Source of the DNA: SAR202 cluster bacterium
Lineage (GTDB): Bacteria; Chloroflexota; Dehalococcoidia; Lucifugimonadales; VXLM01
DNA: 64,000 nucleotides
Assembly: GCA_022448725.1 (NCBI GenBank)
Contig: JAKUTR010000001.1
Span: forward strand, 1-64,000
Reading direction: 5' to 3'
Shown: positions 44,266 to 53,227 of the stretch, piece after piece
Layout: the number at the start of each line of letters is the position of its first letter
How positions within the stretch are numbered: position 1 is the stretch's first letter
Made by a program: the position numbers and the translations under genes
The notes under the pieces: generated by a model
Database searches by the model: none
Told to the model about the DNA's origin: nothing
Seen by the model: only the letters and a program-made list of their open reading frames with translations

Positions 44266-45842
44266 GTTCACCAACTGAAGTACTCAATGATGTTCAGTCC
44301 CGTGCACTCGATCGCGAGCTGACTAATAGGGAAAAGACTCGTGTGGTTGTGCAGGTTGATCATGGTTCGGTTGCAGTAGGTGCCAACTTGGTTGCGTCGA
44401 CCCTTGCAGACACGCTCCCTGAGTCTGCATATCTAGTGGTGGCAGGTTCGGACGGAGCCAGTTTTGAGGCGCCGAAGATTCTTGTAACCTCTCCTGAAGG
44501 TCAGGGATCGGTGTATACCAACGTCTCGCCCGATTTCGCAGGTAAGCTTGCTGGGAATCTAAATATGCGTTCTGAACACGACCAATCCTTCTTTGATAGC
44601 CAAAAACGCGTTGCTCTCGATCTCGCTGGAGAGATTAGTTCGACTGTGGTTGACGATTATCTTGCCAACAATGGTTATTCCGGTTTGGCAAAAGCTCTCA
44701 CGATGTCACCTGCGGATGTAATCGAGCAAGTTAAATTATCAGGGCTAAGAGGCCGAGGAGGGGCATACTTCCCAGCAGCCCTAAAATGGGAAGGGGCGAG
44801 TAAGGCAATCGGGACTCCCAAGTACTTTGTTGTCAATGCGGAAGAAGGTGAGCCTGGAATATTTAAAGATAGGCACCTGATGGAAAGTGTCCCTCACCGA
44901 ATACTTGAAGGGATGATCATCGCTGCCTACGCTACTGGAGTTGAGCGAGCCTATTTTTATATCAATGCAGAGGCGAACCTTTCAGCCAGTCGCATCAGAT
45001 TGGCTGTGGATCAGGCTTATGCTAACGGATTCTTGGGTCGAAACATTCTTGGCAGTGGGTACGAATTAGAAGTTGAAATTTGTCGTGGTGCAGGAGGATA
45101 TGTCTGTGGTGAAGAGACAACCCTTTTGAACACCTTGGAAGGCTACCGTCGTGAACCACGTCTTCGCCCGCCGTTTCCAACTGAGGCGGGTCTTTGGAGC
45201 AAACCCACAGTCATTAACAATCCTGAAACTTTGTGTAGCGTACCATTTATCCTTACTAATGGACCGGATGAGTTCCGAAACATTGGTACCGATCAAGCAA
45301 GCGGCACAAAGATTGTCAGTCTCAGTGGTTCAGTTGGTCGGCCTGGTGTCGTCGAGGTTCCCATGGGGACTACCCTCCGTGACATTATTTACGATATTGG
45401 AGGAGGTACGGTCAATGGACGAGAACTAACGGGTGTCGCTGTTGGCGGCCCGTCTAGCGGTGTTCTGCCACCTTCAGAACTCAGTACAAGGATTGCGCCG
45501 GGGCTTTTACATGAGGCAGGTGTCATGCTAGGTGCAGGAGGAGTGATAGCCTTGGATGAGCGGCTCAGCGTATTGGAAACTATCCGTAGCCTTGCTTCGT
45601 ATAACGCGCAGGAATCATGCGGTAAATGCACGCCATGCCGCGAAGGCACTCCTCGCATAGTTGATACTCTTGACCGGCTCATCGCAGGTACAGGATCTAG
45701 GAGTGATCTGGACGAGTTACGTTACCTAGCTGATGTGGTGAAGACCGCTTCTTTGTGTGGTCTAGGTCAAGCTGCAGGTGGGCCAATAACCAGTGGGCTA
45801 AAGTTTTTCGAATCTGAATTTAACAACCTCGTACCTTACTAG
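44262..45842 (+). CDS. NuoF-like FMN/NADH-binding subunit of formate dehydrogenase
   Basis: A 526-residue flavoprotein, beginning at GTG 44262. An N-terminal thioredoxin-like domain of about 120 residues precedes the NADH/FMN module: LRGRGGAYFPAALKW, NAEEGEPGIFKDRHLM and GAGGYVCGEETTLLNTLEG. The 4Fe-4S ligands are in ESCGKCTPCREGT and ASLCGLGQAAGGP. It lets the complex reduce NAD+ with formate electrons or the reverse. No membrane anchor is seen, so the complex is soluble. Confidence 0.95.
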   Translation: MSSPTEVLNDVQSRALDRELTNREKTRVVVQVDHGSVAVGANLVASTLADTLPESAYLVVAGSDGASFEAPKILVTSPEGQGSVYTNVSPDFAGKLAGNLNMRSEHDQSFFDSQKRVALDLAGEISSTVVDDYLANNGYSGLAKALTMSPADVIEQVKLSGLRGRGGAYFPAALKWEGASKAIGTPKYFVVNAEEGEPGIFKDRHLMESVPHRILEGMIIAAYATGVERAYFYINAEANLSASRIRLAVDQAYANGFLGRNILGSGYELEVEICRGAGGYVCGEETTLLNTLEGYRREPRLRPPFPTEAGLWSKPTVINNPETLCSVPFILTNGPDEFRNIGTDQASGTKIVSLSGSVGRPGVVEVPMGTTLRDIIYDIGGGTVNGRELTGVAVGGPSSGVLPPSELSTRIAPGLLHEAGVMLGAGGVIALDERLSVLETIRSLASYNAQESCGKCTPCREGTPRIVDTLDRLIAGTGSRSDLDELRYLADVVKTASLCGLGQAAGGPITSGLKFFESEFNNLVPY

Positions 45843-45879
45843 TAACTAGCGCGGCACCGATTTTGTATCAGGAGGTAGT

Positions 45880-48636
45880 ATGAGCATCAATATCACGATA
45901 GACGGACATGATGTTGCTGTAAGCAAAGGAGCATCAGTGTTGGATGCGATAAATATCTCTGGGGCTTATATATCGCAACTGTGTAAAGACCAAGATATGG
46001 GAGCGATAGGTGCTTGCAGAACGTGTCTAGTCGAGATTGAAGGTCAGTCTGGTATGCCGGCTTCATGTTCAGTTCCGGCCGTGGATGGAATGGTGGTACG
46101 GACGTCCTCGTCAGAGCTTTCCCGGATTCGAAATGGAGTGCTGGAACTTACTGGAGCAATGCTTGGCTCTAGTGACGATAAACAGCAATTGAAACGGCAC
46201 CGTGAGCTAAGTGGTGCGCTCGATCATTATGGCGTAACGTCGTTGCGTTGGGAAAACCGTGAACGAGAACCCATTGATGTAAGTAACCCCATATTCAATA
46301 TCAATATGGCTGACTGCATCCTCTGCGGGCGTTGCGCACAAGCTTGTCAGGATGGTCACCAGTTCATCGGCGCGATCGATTTTATTGGTACCGGGACGGA
46401 TGGCCGTATTGGCACTTATATGGATAAGCCTCTAATCGAGTCAGTGTGTACTACTTGTGGACAATGGCTCTCGGTGTGCCCGACGGGGGCCATCGATACC
46501 AAAGTACCGGTGTCGAACCCGGTACGGACAGTCACAACCACCTGTCCGTACTGCGGCGTTGGTTGTGGAATCAAAGCCGAAGTTAATCAGGAAGAGCAAA
46601 TCATGGCGATGCTAGATGATCCAGATAATCAGTCTAGTGTTGGTATGCTCTGTGTCAAAGGCCGCTTCGGATACACGTTTGTTCATCATGGTGACCGATT
46701 AACTGTCCCTTTGATCCGTAAGGATGATGAGTTTGTGGAGTCGTCGTGGGAGGAGGCACTGGACCTGATTGCAGACCGTTTATCCGGCTACAGTGGCGAT
46801 GAGTTTGCGACCCTGTGCTCGGCTAAAGCAACCAATGAGGACGGGTATGTCCAACAGAAATTCTCGCGTCTTCTCATGGGGTCTAATAATATTGACCACT
46901 GCACACGACTTTGCCACTCGCCATCTGTCGAAGCTATGTTAGTGTCTTTGGGCAGCGGTGCAACCAGTAACTCGTATATAGACTACGAAGATGCAGGATG
47001 TATTGTTATCACAGGTTCTGATGCCAACTCTAACCACCCCGTAGCTGCTGCTAGGATGCGTCGAGCAGTTCTGGAACACGGCGCAAAGTTAATTGTTATC
47101 AACCCACGTCGGATAGAGATGTGTGATTTTGCTGAACTGTGGTTGCGGCCTAGGCCAGGTACCGACGTTGCTCTGTATAACGGTATGGCAAAGGTGATTC
47201 TTGATGAAGGATTGGCTAACGATACCTTTATTCAGAACCGTACAGAGGGTTTTGAACCATGGAGACAAGTTATCGACAAATATGACCTAGAGTCCGTCGA
47301 AAAGCTTACCGGTGTGCCGGCTTCTGACATTGCTAATGCGGCACGCATTTATGCCAGCCCTCCCTTTAGTGGATCATGCCTTGTGTGGGGTATGGGTATT
47401 ACCCAACATACCAATGGCACAGCAAACGCTCATGGTCTCCTTAACCTCGCGTTTGTAACCGGTCAATTAGGCAGCCCAGGTAGCGGGATATCACCTTTGA
47501 GAGGTCAGAACAATGTCCAAGGTTGTGGGGACGCTGGATGTGTCCCGAACTCGTTTCCTGGATATCAATCACTTAACGATGACACGGTGCTGAAGTTTAG
47601 CGAGGCGTGGGGTTCCAAACCATTGAACCCTATCAAAGGTCTGGTTGTCACCGAGATGGTTGAAGCGGCTATAAGCGGTCAGATTAAAGCAATGTACGTG
47701 ACTGGAGAGAATCCTCTCCTGAGTGAACCGGATCTAAACCATGCACAGAAAGCGTTCAAAAACCTTGAGTTTTTAGTCGTTCAAGATATCTTTATGCACG
47801 AAACAGCTCAGATCGCTGACGTTGTACTCCCAGCTACCAGTTTTGCGGAAAAGGAAGGCACGTTTACTAATAGTGAACGCCGAGTCCAACGTGTGCGTAA
47901 GATTGTGGAGCCGATTGGGAGCAGTCGTCCAGATTGGGAAATTATTAGTGACCTTGGTCGACGAATTAGTACAAAGAGAGACCTCGATGTGGAGACGGAG
48001 TTTGAGTATGCTGACGCCTCCCAGATCTGGGAAGAGATGGCTAGCTTGACCCCATTGATTGCAGGGATCTCCTATGAACGTCTGGACAGGGAAGGTGGCA
48101 TCCAGTGGCCTTGTCCAACCCCCGATCATCCTGGGACACGTTTTTTGTACGCGAAAGATTTCCCCCGCGGCTCTCGTGCCAAATTCGTGCCGTTCGAGCA
48201 AGGTCCAGCGGCGGAGGAATTGCCGACCAAGCGTTTCCCACTGATACTAAATACTGGACGTGTTCTCTACCATTGGCATGGTGGAACCATAACTCGTCGA
48301 GCTGAGGGGCTGTTGGCTCGTTCACCGATACTTGAGATAGCGATGAGTGCTAGTGATGGTGAGAAATATGAGGTTGAGAATGGTGAATGGATCCGAGTTC
48401 GGTCAAGGCGAGGCAACCTTGAGGGCAGTGTGAGATATAGCGATAAAATGCGTCCGGGTGAAATATTTATCCCCTTTGTAAAGCTTCGTGATCATGCTGC
48501 TAACTTCTTAACCAATGCAGTATTTGATCCGGATTCGAAGATCCCTGAGTATAAGGTGTGCGCCGTGCGTATTGAAAAGATACTTGATACTGGAAGTGGG
48601 CAGCCGAAAGTTTCTGAAGCGGCAGGTGTAAATTAA
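45880..48636 (+). CDS. Formate dehydrogenase catalytic subunit (molybdopterin, Cys type)
   Basis: A 918-residue iron-sulfur molybdoprotein (FdhA/FdsA type) after AGGAGG. N-terminal [2Fe-2S] ligands are Cys35, 46, 49 and 63. A ferredoxin pair follows: cluster 1 Cys146/149/152/156 is complete; cluster 2 has Cys190/193/200 but Trp196 in the third position. The proximal 4Fe-4S site is CPYCGVGC (222-229) with Cys258. The active site is CTRLCHSPSV, where Cys345 occupies the position that is selenocysteine in E. coli FdhF. The NuoG-type HxxxCxxC cluster motif expected near residue 110 is absent. Oxidises formate to CO2, or the reverse, with NuoE/F-like partners. Confidence 0.94.
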   Translation: MSINITIDGHDVAVSKGASVLDAINISGAYISQLCKDQDMGAIGACRTCLVEIEGQSGMPASCSVPAVDGMVVRTSSSELSRIRNGVLELTGAMLGSSDDKQQLKRHRELSGALDHYGVTSLRWENREREPIDVSNPIFNINMADCILCGRCAQACQDGHQFIGAIDFIGTGTDGRIGTYMDKPLIESVCTTCGQWLSVCPTGAIDTKVPVSNPVRTVTTTCPYCGVGCGIKAEVNQEEQIMAMLDDPDNQSSVGMLCVKGRFGYTFVHHGDRLTVPLIRKDDEFVESSWEEALDLIADRLSGYSGDEFATLCSAKATNEDGYVQQKFSRLLMGSNNIDHCTRLCHSPSVEAMLVSLGSGATSNSYIDYEDAGCIVITGSDANSNHPVAAARMRRAVLEHGAKLIVINPRRIEMCDFAELWLRPRPGTDVALYNGMAKVILDEGLANDTFIQNRTEGFEPWRQVIDKYDLESVEKLTGVPASDIANAARIYASPPFSGSCLVWGMGITQHTNGTANAHGLLNLAFVTGQLGSPGSGISPLRGQNNVQGCGDAGCVPNSFPGYQSLNDDTVLKFSEAWGSKPLNPIKGLVVTEMVEAAISGQIKAMYVTGENPLLSEPDLNHAQKAFKNLEFLVVQDIFMHETAQIADVVLPATSFAEKEGTFTNSERRVQRVRKIVEPIGSSRPDWEIISDLGRRISTKRDLDVETEFEYADASQIWEEMASLTPLIAGISYERLDREGGIQWPCPTPDHPGTRFLYAKDFPRGSRAKFVPFEQGPAAEELPTKRFPLILNTGRVLYHWHGGTITRRAEGLLARSPILEIAMSASDGEKYEVENGEWIRVRSRRGNLEGSVRYSDKMRPGEIFIPFVKLRDHAANFLTNAVFDPDSKIPEYKVCAVRIEKILDTGSGQPKVSEAAGVN

Positions 48637-48682
48637 GAATTTGAATAAGAAAGGCTCAGTTGATTTTGATTAGTTATCAAGT

Positions 48683-49339
48683 ATGAGTACCCCCATAGCA
48701 GAAATACCAAAGCCGGAAGCTTCCAAATTTGCGGGAGACCGTAAACTACTGTTAGTTCCACTATTCATAGCTATGCCTGGTATCCCTGAGGAGGGACAGA
48801 AACTAATAGATAGTTATTGGACTGAGGTCCGGGCGCAGATTGAAAACTTGGAGGCAAGGTTAGGTGTTATAAAACACATTTTTCATGAAGGAGTTCATCT
48901 TGGTGGCGATGCAGGTCTCAAGGTCGTTGACCAAATGAACCCCTCCCTTGGGCCCTTCATCCGTGTTCTGTTTCGTTCGGGGGCTACGTTAGAGCCCACT
49001 GACGACCGTGAGCTTTTGGCGGAGACTACAGACTGGCAACGCTGCCTAAGCATAGGGTTGATGAGCGAAAATGCCCAAAAAATTGTCCGAGATGGTTACG
49101 AACAAGCAAGTAAAAAACGATATGAAAAAATCGGAGAGCGGATAAATACGCAAATCGGAGATAACGAGGTTGCAGCGTTATTTATCAGCCAAGACCATCG
49201 AGTTCAGTTCCCTTCAGATATTCAGGTGTTTTACGTATCACCCCCCAGCCTTGATGCGTATAAACGCTGGGCAGATGAGCAGATACGACAAGCTACGGCC
49301 AATGTACAGGAATCCGTTTCAGATGAGAATGCTACCTAA
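48683..49339 (+). CDS. Conserved-looking hypothetical protein downstream of formate dehydrogenase
   Basis: A 218-residue soluble protein that I do not recognise. It is well behaved as a coding sequence (normal composition, no shadow gene). It has charged helical segments (ENLEARLGVIKHIFHEG, KKRYEKIGERINTQIG) and an apparent alpha/beta N-terminus, LLLVPLFIAMPGIPEE. It has no signal peptide or membrane segment. It lies 46 bases after the catalytic subunit on the same strand with no terminator between, so it may be co-expressed. No clear ribosome binding site precedes the ATG. Confidence 0.75.
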   Translation: MSTPIAEIPKPEASKFAGDRKLLLVPLFIAMPGIPEEGQKLIDSYWTEVRAQIENLEARLGVIKHIFHEGVHLGGDAGLKVVDQMNPSLGPFIRVLFRSGATLEPTDDRELLAETTDWQRCLSIGLMSENAQKIVRDGYEQASKKRYEKIGERINTQIGDNEVAALFISQDHRVQFPSDIQVFYVSPPSLDAYKRWADEQIRQATANVQESVSDENAT

Positions 49340-49362
49340 GTAATGTGGGGCTGGTCTATTGC

Positions 49363-50520
49363 TTAGAGGGAGCGACTTACTTTGCCGCCGGCAGTAGTTA
49401 AGTCTAACGCTGAATGGCGATGCTGAATCGGTACTAGGCCAATATCCGCTGTAGTTACAATCGTTTGTTCATAGCCGGTTGCGCGTTCCAATACTTGTGA
49501 TCTGCGGGTGGTGTCTAGTTCGGAGAGGACATCATCGAGAAGGATGATCGGTTTACTACCTCGGACTTCCTGTAGATGCTGCGCTTCAGCAAGCTTTAAC
49601 GCTAGTATCACCGTCCGTGCTTGTCCCCGTGACGCGTAGTCATTAACACTAGTGTCACCCAGCAGTAGCATGAAATCGTCACGGTGGGGTCCGCGAAGAC
49701 ATACCCCTTGGGCAATCTCTTTAGACCTGACTACCTCCAACATTTTTCGTATTTCGTCTCCAATTTGTTGGGGTGATGAGCCAGTGCTAGGTATGCTCGC
49801 TTGGTACTTGACCATTAGGATTTCATCTACATTGCTTAGGTCTTTGTGTGTTTGAGTCGCTGTGTCTGAAAGTCGGGCCAATGTATTCGCGCGTCGAGTT
49901 AGAATAAGTGCTCCTGCATCTGCGAGTTGGTCGTCCCAGATGGTTAGTTCGGACTCTTTTGAGCGGCGATCCCGAATTTCTTTTAGTAAATGGTTTCGGT
50001 TAGTAACGATTCGTTGATACCTCTGCAGGGTTTTCAAATACTCACGATCTGTCTGAGAAATCAAAATGTCGAGATACCGCCTGCGAATGGTAGGTGATCC
50101 GTACACTAGATTAAGATCATCTGCAGTGAAAAGAACAGCGTTCATTTCACCGACAAGTTCGGAGCCCCGTCTACGAATACCATTAATATGGACGTATTTT
50201 TTGACTCTGAGATCATGATATTCGCTGCTTGGTGATGTCATCCAGCTAAAATCGACTTGTAGTTTGGTTGTATCACCTTCTCGATTTATCGAACCTGCGA
50301 TTTGTGCGAAGGACTCGTTTGTGATTGACTGGCGGCGAATCAGCTGCCGTTCTGTTGACGCACGATGGGACTTTGCTACAGCCAAGATATAAATTGCTTC
50401 TAGAAGGTTGCTCTTACCTTGGCCATTCGCACCTTGTACGAGAACCATGCCCGGCTCAAACTTGAGCTCTAGGTGTGGGTAGTTCCGAAAGTTTAGTAAC
50501 GAGAGATTACTAAGGTAAAT
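49363..50520 (-). CDS. recF: DNA replication/repair protein RecF, probable AUU start
   Basis: A SMC-like ATPase that loads RecA at gaps. Walker A is GANGQGKSNLLEA; the signature and Walker B are RGQARTVILALKLAEAQ and IILLDDVLSELD. The first ATG (50448) lies immediately before Walker A and would delete the first strand. In the same frame upstream, 24 codons encode IYLSNLSLLNFRNY and HLELKFEPG, a standard RecF N-terminus. The frame opens after TAG at 50524-50526 with two ATT codons. GGGAG is well placed (about 7 bases) for ATT at 50520. There is no ATG, GTG or TTG in that stretch, so the start is most likely AUU. Confidence 0.9.
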   Translation of the reverse strand: MYLSNLSLLNFRNYPHLELKFEPGMVLVQGANGQGKSNLLEAIYILAVAKSHRASTERQLIRRQSITNESFAQIAGSINREGDTTKLQVDFSWMTSPSSEYHDLRVKKYVHINGIRRRGSELVGEMNAVLFTADDLNLVYGSPTIRRRYLDILISQTDREYLKTLQRYQRIVTNRNHLLKEIRDRRSKESELTIWDDQLADAGALILTRRANTLARLSDTATQTHKDLSNVDEILMVKYQASIPSTGSSPQQIGDEIRKMLEVVRSKEIAQGVCLRGPHRDDFMLLLGDTSVNDYASRGQARTVILALKLAEAQHLQEVRGSKPIILLDDVLSELDTTRRSQVLERATGYEQTIVTTADIGLVPIQHRHSALDLTTAGGKVSRSL

Positions 50521-50591
50521 AATCTAACTCCCTAGAAAAGGATCTGTCTTGAAACTATTGCCTTAATGTTTATAAGGTGAATAGTACTCGT

Positions 50592-51272
50592 TCATAGACC
50601 TCGGCAAGCAGCATCCCGGATAGCTTTAATCGCCGATGCTACTCCGTCGACACTGGAATAAACCGCTGATCCTGCAACCAGCACTCTTGCTCCTGCCGTT
50701 ACTACATCTTCAGCATTATCCGGCCCAATGCCACCGTCGACTTCAAGTTTTGCGGTAAGCCCATTATCGTCGAGCATTCTTCTGACTTGCTCGATCTTGC
50801 CAATGGTATTAGGAATAAACGATTGGCCGCCAAAACCAGGATTCACACTCATAATCAACACTAGATCCAACTCAGGTAGTATGTCTTGCAACGTGGTTAC
50901 TGGAGTTGCTGGGCTTAGTGCTAGGCCCGCCAAAGTACCTGAGTCCTTGATTTGCTTAATCACCTGGTGCAGTTGATCAACCGCTTCTACATGAACCGTT
51001 ATTATGTCGGCTCCGGCTGCTGCGAGTTCATCTATGTAGTCTTCTGGACTGTCAACCATCATATGGACGTCAAATACTGCTTCTGTTGAGCCACGGACAG
51101 CCGCAATAATAGGTACACCAAACGTCAAGTTAGGGACGAAGTGACCGTCCATGACATCAAGGTGAATGTAATCTGCGCCACCTTCATCTGCTTCGGCGAT
51201 TTGGTCTCCAAGTCGAGCAAAGTCAGCTGCGAGTACCGACGGCGCTATCTCAATGTTTTGTGTGAGGTTCAC
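50592..51272 (-). CDS. rpe: Ribulose-phosphate 3-epimerase
   Basis: A 226-residue TIM-barrel enzyme interconverting ribulose 5-phosphate and xylulose 5-phosphate. Motifs include APSVLAADFARLGDQI, the metal-binding YIHLDVMDGHFVPN and VNPGFGGQSFIPN. The GTG start overlaps the argH stop by 4 bases (GTGA). It is the third gene of the run maoC-like, argH, rpe, recF. Confidence 0.97.
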   Translation of the reverse strand: MNLTQNIEIAPSVLAADFARLGDQIAEADEGGADYIHLDVMDGHFVPNLTFGVPIIAAVRGSTEAVFDVHMMVDSPEDYIDELAAAGADIITVHVEAVDQLHQVIKQIKDSGTLAGLALSPATPVTTLQDILPELDLVLIMSVNPGFGGQSFIPNTIGKIEQVRRMLDDNGLTAKLEVDGGIGPDNAEDVVTAGARVLVAGSAVYSSVDGVASAIKAIRDAACRGL

Positions 51273-52618
51273 GCTTTAAGGCCCAGTGCCATTTTTGCGT
51301 CGGAGAGGGCTTGCTGTACGCGCTTGGGTGCTGTACCACCAGGGATGTCCCTTGCAGCTATGGATGAATCTATAGAGATATCGAGGACGTCGGATTCAAA
51401 TACTTCCGAGAATTCGAGGTATTTTTCCAGCGGCAGGTCATGAAGTTGCACCCGCTGCGATTCACAATACGCGGACATACAGCTTACGATGCCATGAGCT
51501 TTTCTAAAAGGGACCCCCTTCATTACCAGATAATCAGCTATGTCCGTAGCTAAGGAACCACTGTCTTCAGCGGCTTTCCGCATCTGGTCTGGTAGAAGTT
51601 CCACTGTTGAAATCATTTGACCCATTACATTAAGTGTCGGCAGTAAGGTATCAATCGTGTCAAAGAGAGGTTCTTTGTCCTCCTGTAAATCACGGTTATA
51701 AGTAAGAGGAAGACCTTTCATGGTTGTCAGTAAAGACAACAGGTTGCCATAAACCCGGCCTGTCTTACCCCGCGCAATCTCCGCAAAGTCGGGGTTACGC
51801 TTTTGTGGCATCATGCTACTGCCCGTAGTGTATTCATCAGCGATGCGTATGAAACCGAACTCGGTAGATGACCATAACACTAAATCTTCTGCTAGACGTG
51901 ACATATGCATCCCACATATGGCAGATGCAGAGTGAAAGTCTAATAGGAAGTCTCTGTTAGAAACAGAATCCATACTGTTGGAGCTAATTTTTCTAAATCC
52001 GAGCTCCTCTTTTGTTACGGCACGATCAATTGGGTAAGGTGTGCCAGCGATCGCTCCACTGCCTAGGTGCATGACGTCAGCTTGGTCGTATGTGAATTGA
52101 AACCGGTCCGCATCCCGCTCTAGCATTTCATAGTAGGCCAACATGTGGTGAGCAAAGAGAACTGGTTGTGCACGCTGGACATGAGTGTATCCAGGCATGA
52201 TTACGTCAATATTGTCTTCAGCTTTGAGAACCAGGGCTTTTTGCAACCCACGAATCGAGTTCAATACATCCTTTGTAGCAAGTTTCAGGTACATACTGAC
52301 GTCTGTCGCGACTTGGTCGTTACGTGACCTCGCCGTATGTAATTTGCCAGCTACCTCGCCGATCTTCTCATGGAGCCGGGCTTCAATGTTCATGTGGATA
52401 TCTTCGAGTTTGGGTTGCCAGACAAATACGCCTGATTCAATCTCGGTCTGAATGTCCTCAAGTCCACTGATTATCGCCTGGGCATCAGTGTTAGCAATTA
52501 TTCCTTGGCGACCCAGCATTTTGACGTGCGCGACTGAGCCGGCGATATCCTGCTTGTAAAGACGTTTGTCGTATTGGATCGAAACAGTGTAGTTGGAGAC
52601 TAGGTCGTCCTGGCTCAT
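51269..52618 (-). CDS. argH: Argininosuccinate lyase
   Basis: A 449-residue enzyme cleaving argininosuccinate to arginine and fumarate. The fumarase/aspartase-superfamily signature is GSSMMPQKRNPD. Other blocks are HTARSRNDQVATDVSMYL and GYTHVQRAQPVLFAHH. The N-terminus begins MSQDDLVSNYTVSIQYDKRL, missing the LWGGRF motif with which most family members start; an in-frame stop lies 15 bases upstream, so no longer form exists. The start lies 12 bases after the maoC-like stop. Confidence 0.95.
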   Translation of the reverse strand: MSQDDLVSNYTVSIQYDKRLYKQDIAGSVAHVKMLGRQGIIANTDAQAIISGLEDIQTEIESGVFVWQPKLEDIHMNIEARLHEKIGEVAGKLHTARSRNDQVATDVSMYLKLATKDVLNSIRGLQKALVLKAEDNIDVIMPGYTHVQRAQPVLFAHHMLAYYEMLERDADRFQFTYDQADVMHLGSGAIAGTPYPIDRAVTKEELGFRKISSNSMDSVSNRDFLLDFHSASAICGMHMSRLAEDLVLWSSTEFGFIRIADEYTTGSSMMPQKRNPDFAEIARGKTGRVYGNLLSLLTTMKGLPLTYNRDLQEDKEPLFDTIDTLLPTLNVMGQMISTVELLPDQMRKAAEDSGSLATDIADYLVMKGVPFRKAHGIVSCMSAYCESQRVQLHDLPLEKYLEFSEVFESDVLDISIDSSIAARDIPGGTAPKRVQQALSDAKMALGLKA

Positions 52619-52630
52619 GTTGCGTGGTCC

Positions 52631-53101
52631 CTATGAGGTTTTTTTGGGAACTAGGAACCGGCGTCGAAGGTTCAACACCTGGGTACCATCTTGGTTAAAG
52701 CCTCGGCTTTCCATATAAACTATACCGCGGTCAGGTTTGCTGCGTGATTCACGGACCTCCAAGATCTCACTCTCAGCATAGATTGTGTCACCTTGGAATA
52801 CCGGAGCAGTGTGCTTTATATTTTCGTATTCTAGATTCGCAAAAGCCTTTCCAGAAGTATCAGGTACGCTCATTCCAACGACAAGACTTAAAACCAAAGG
52901 TCCTACCACTAAAATCTGGCCGTGCGGGTGCTGGCTCATGTATTTTTCGTCGATGTGTAATGGATTGGTATTCATCGTAATCAAAGTGAAGATGTGATTG
53001 TCTGCCTCAGTGATTGTCTTACCAGGCCAATGTTTATAAACATCACCTGGGGTGAAGTCTTCAAAATAACCCCCGTAATTGTCCTTCGCGTCATGGATCA
53101 C
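52631..53101 (-). CDS. MaoC-family (R)-enoyl-CoA hydratase-like protein
   Basis: A 156-residue hot-dog-fold hydratase. The active-site Asp/His region is DNHIFTLITMNTNPLHID, close to mesaconyl- or itaconyl-CoA hydratase-type MaoC proteins, which add water to the double bond of a CoA thioester. It is the first gene of the run with argH, rpe and recF, divergent from the membrane glycosyltransferase gene. Substrate is uncertain. Confidence 0.87.
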   Translation of the reverse strand: MIHDAKDNYGGYFEDFTPGDVYKHWPGKTITEADNHIFTLITMNTNPLHIDEKYMSQHPHGQILVVGPLVLSLVVGMSVPDTSGKAFANLEYENIKHTAPVFQGDTIYAESEILEVRESRSKPDRGIVYMESRGFNQDGTQVLNLRRRFLVPKKTS

Positions 53102-53227
53102 CGCAAAACTCCCTTAAGTGATACTACAAGGATATGATACGCAATCCTCCAGTAAGGCGCACGGTATGAGTAAATTGAGACTTTCGCGTTGTAGATATCA
53201 GTGGAATGAGACGCTACCATAATCCCA

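Noticed and set aside
46900-46920. Possible selenocysteine codon in formate dehydrogenase
   Set aside because: Codon 345 is TGC, an ordinary cysteine, and there is no in-frame TGA. The SelA-like gene at 62405 is a distant PLP paralogue and not evidence for selenium use.
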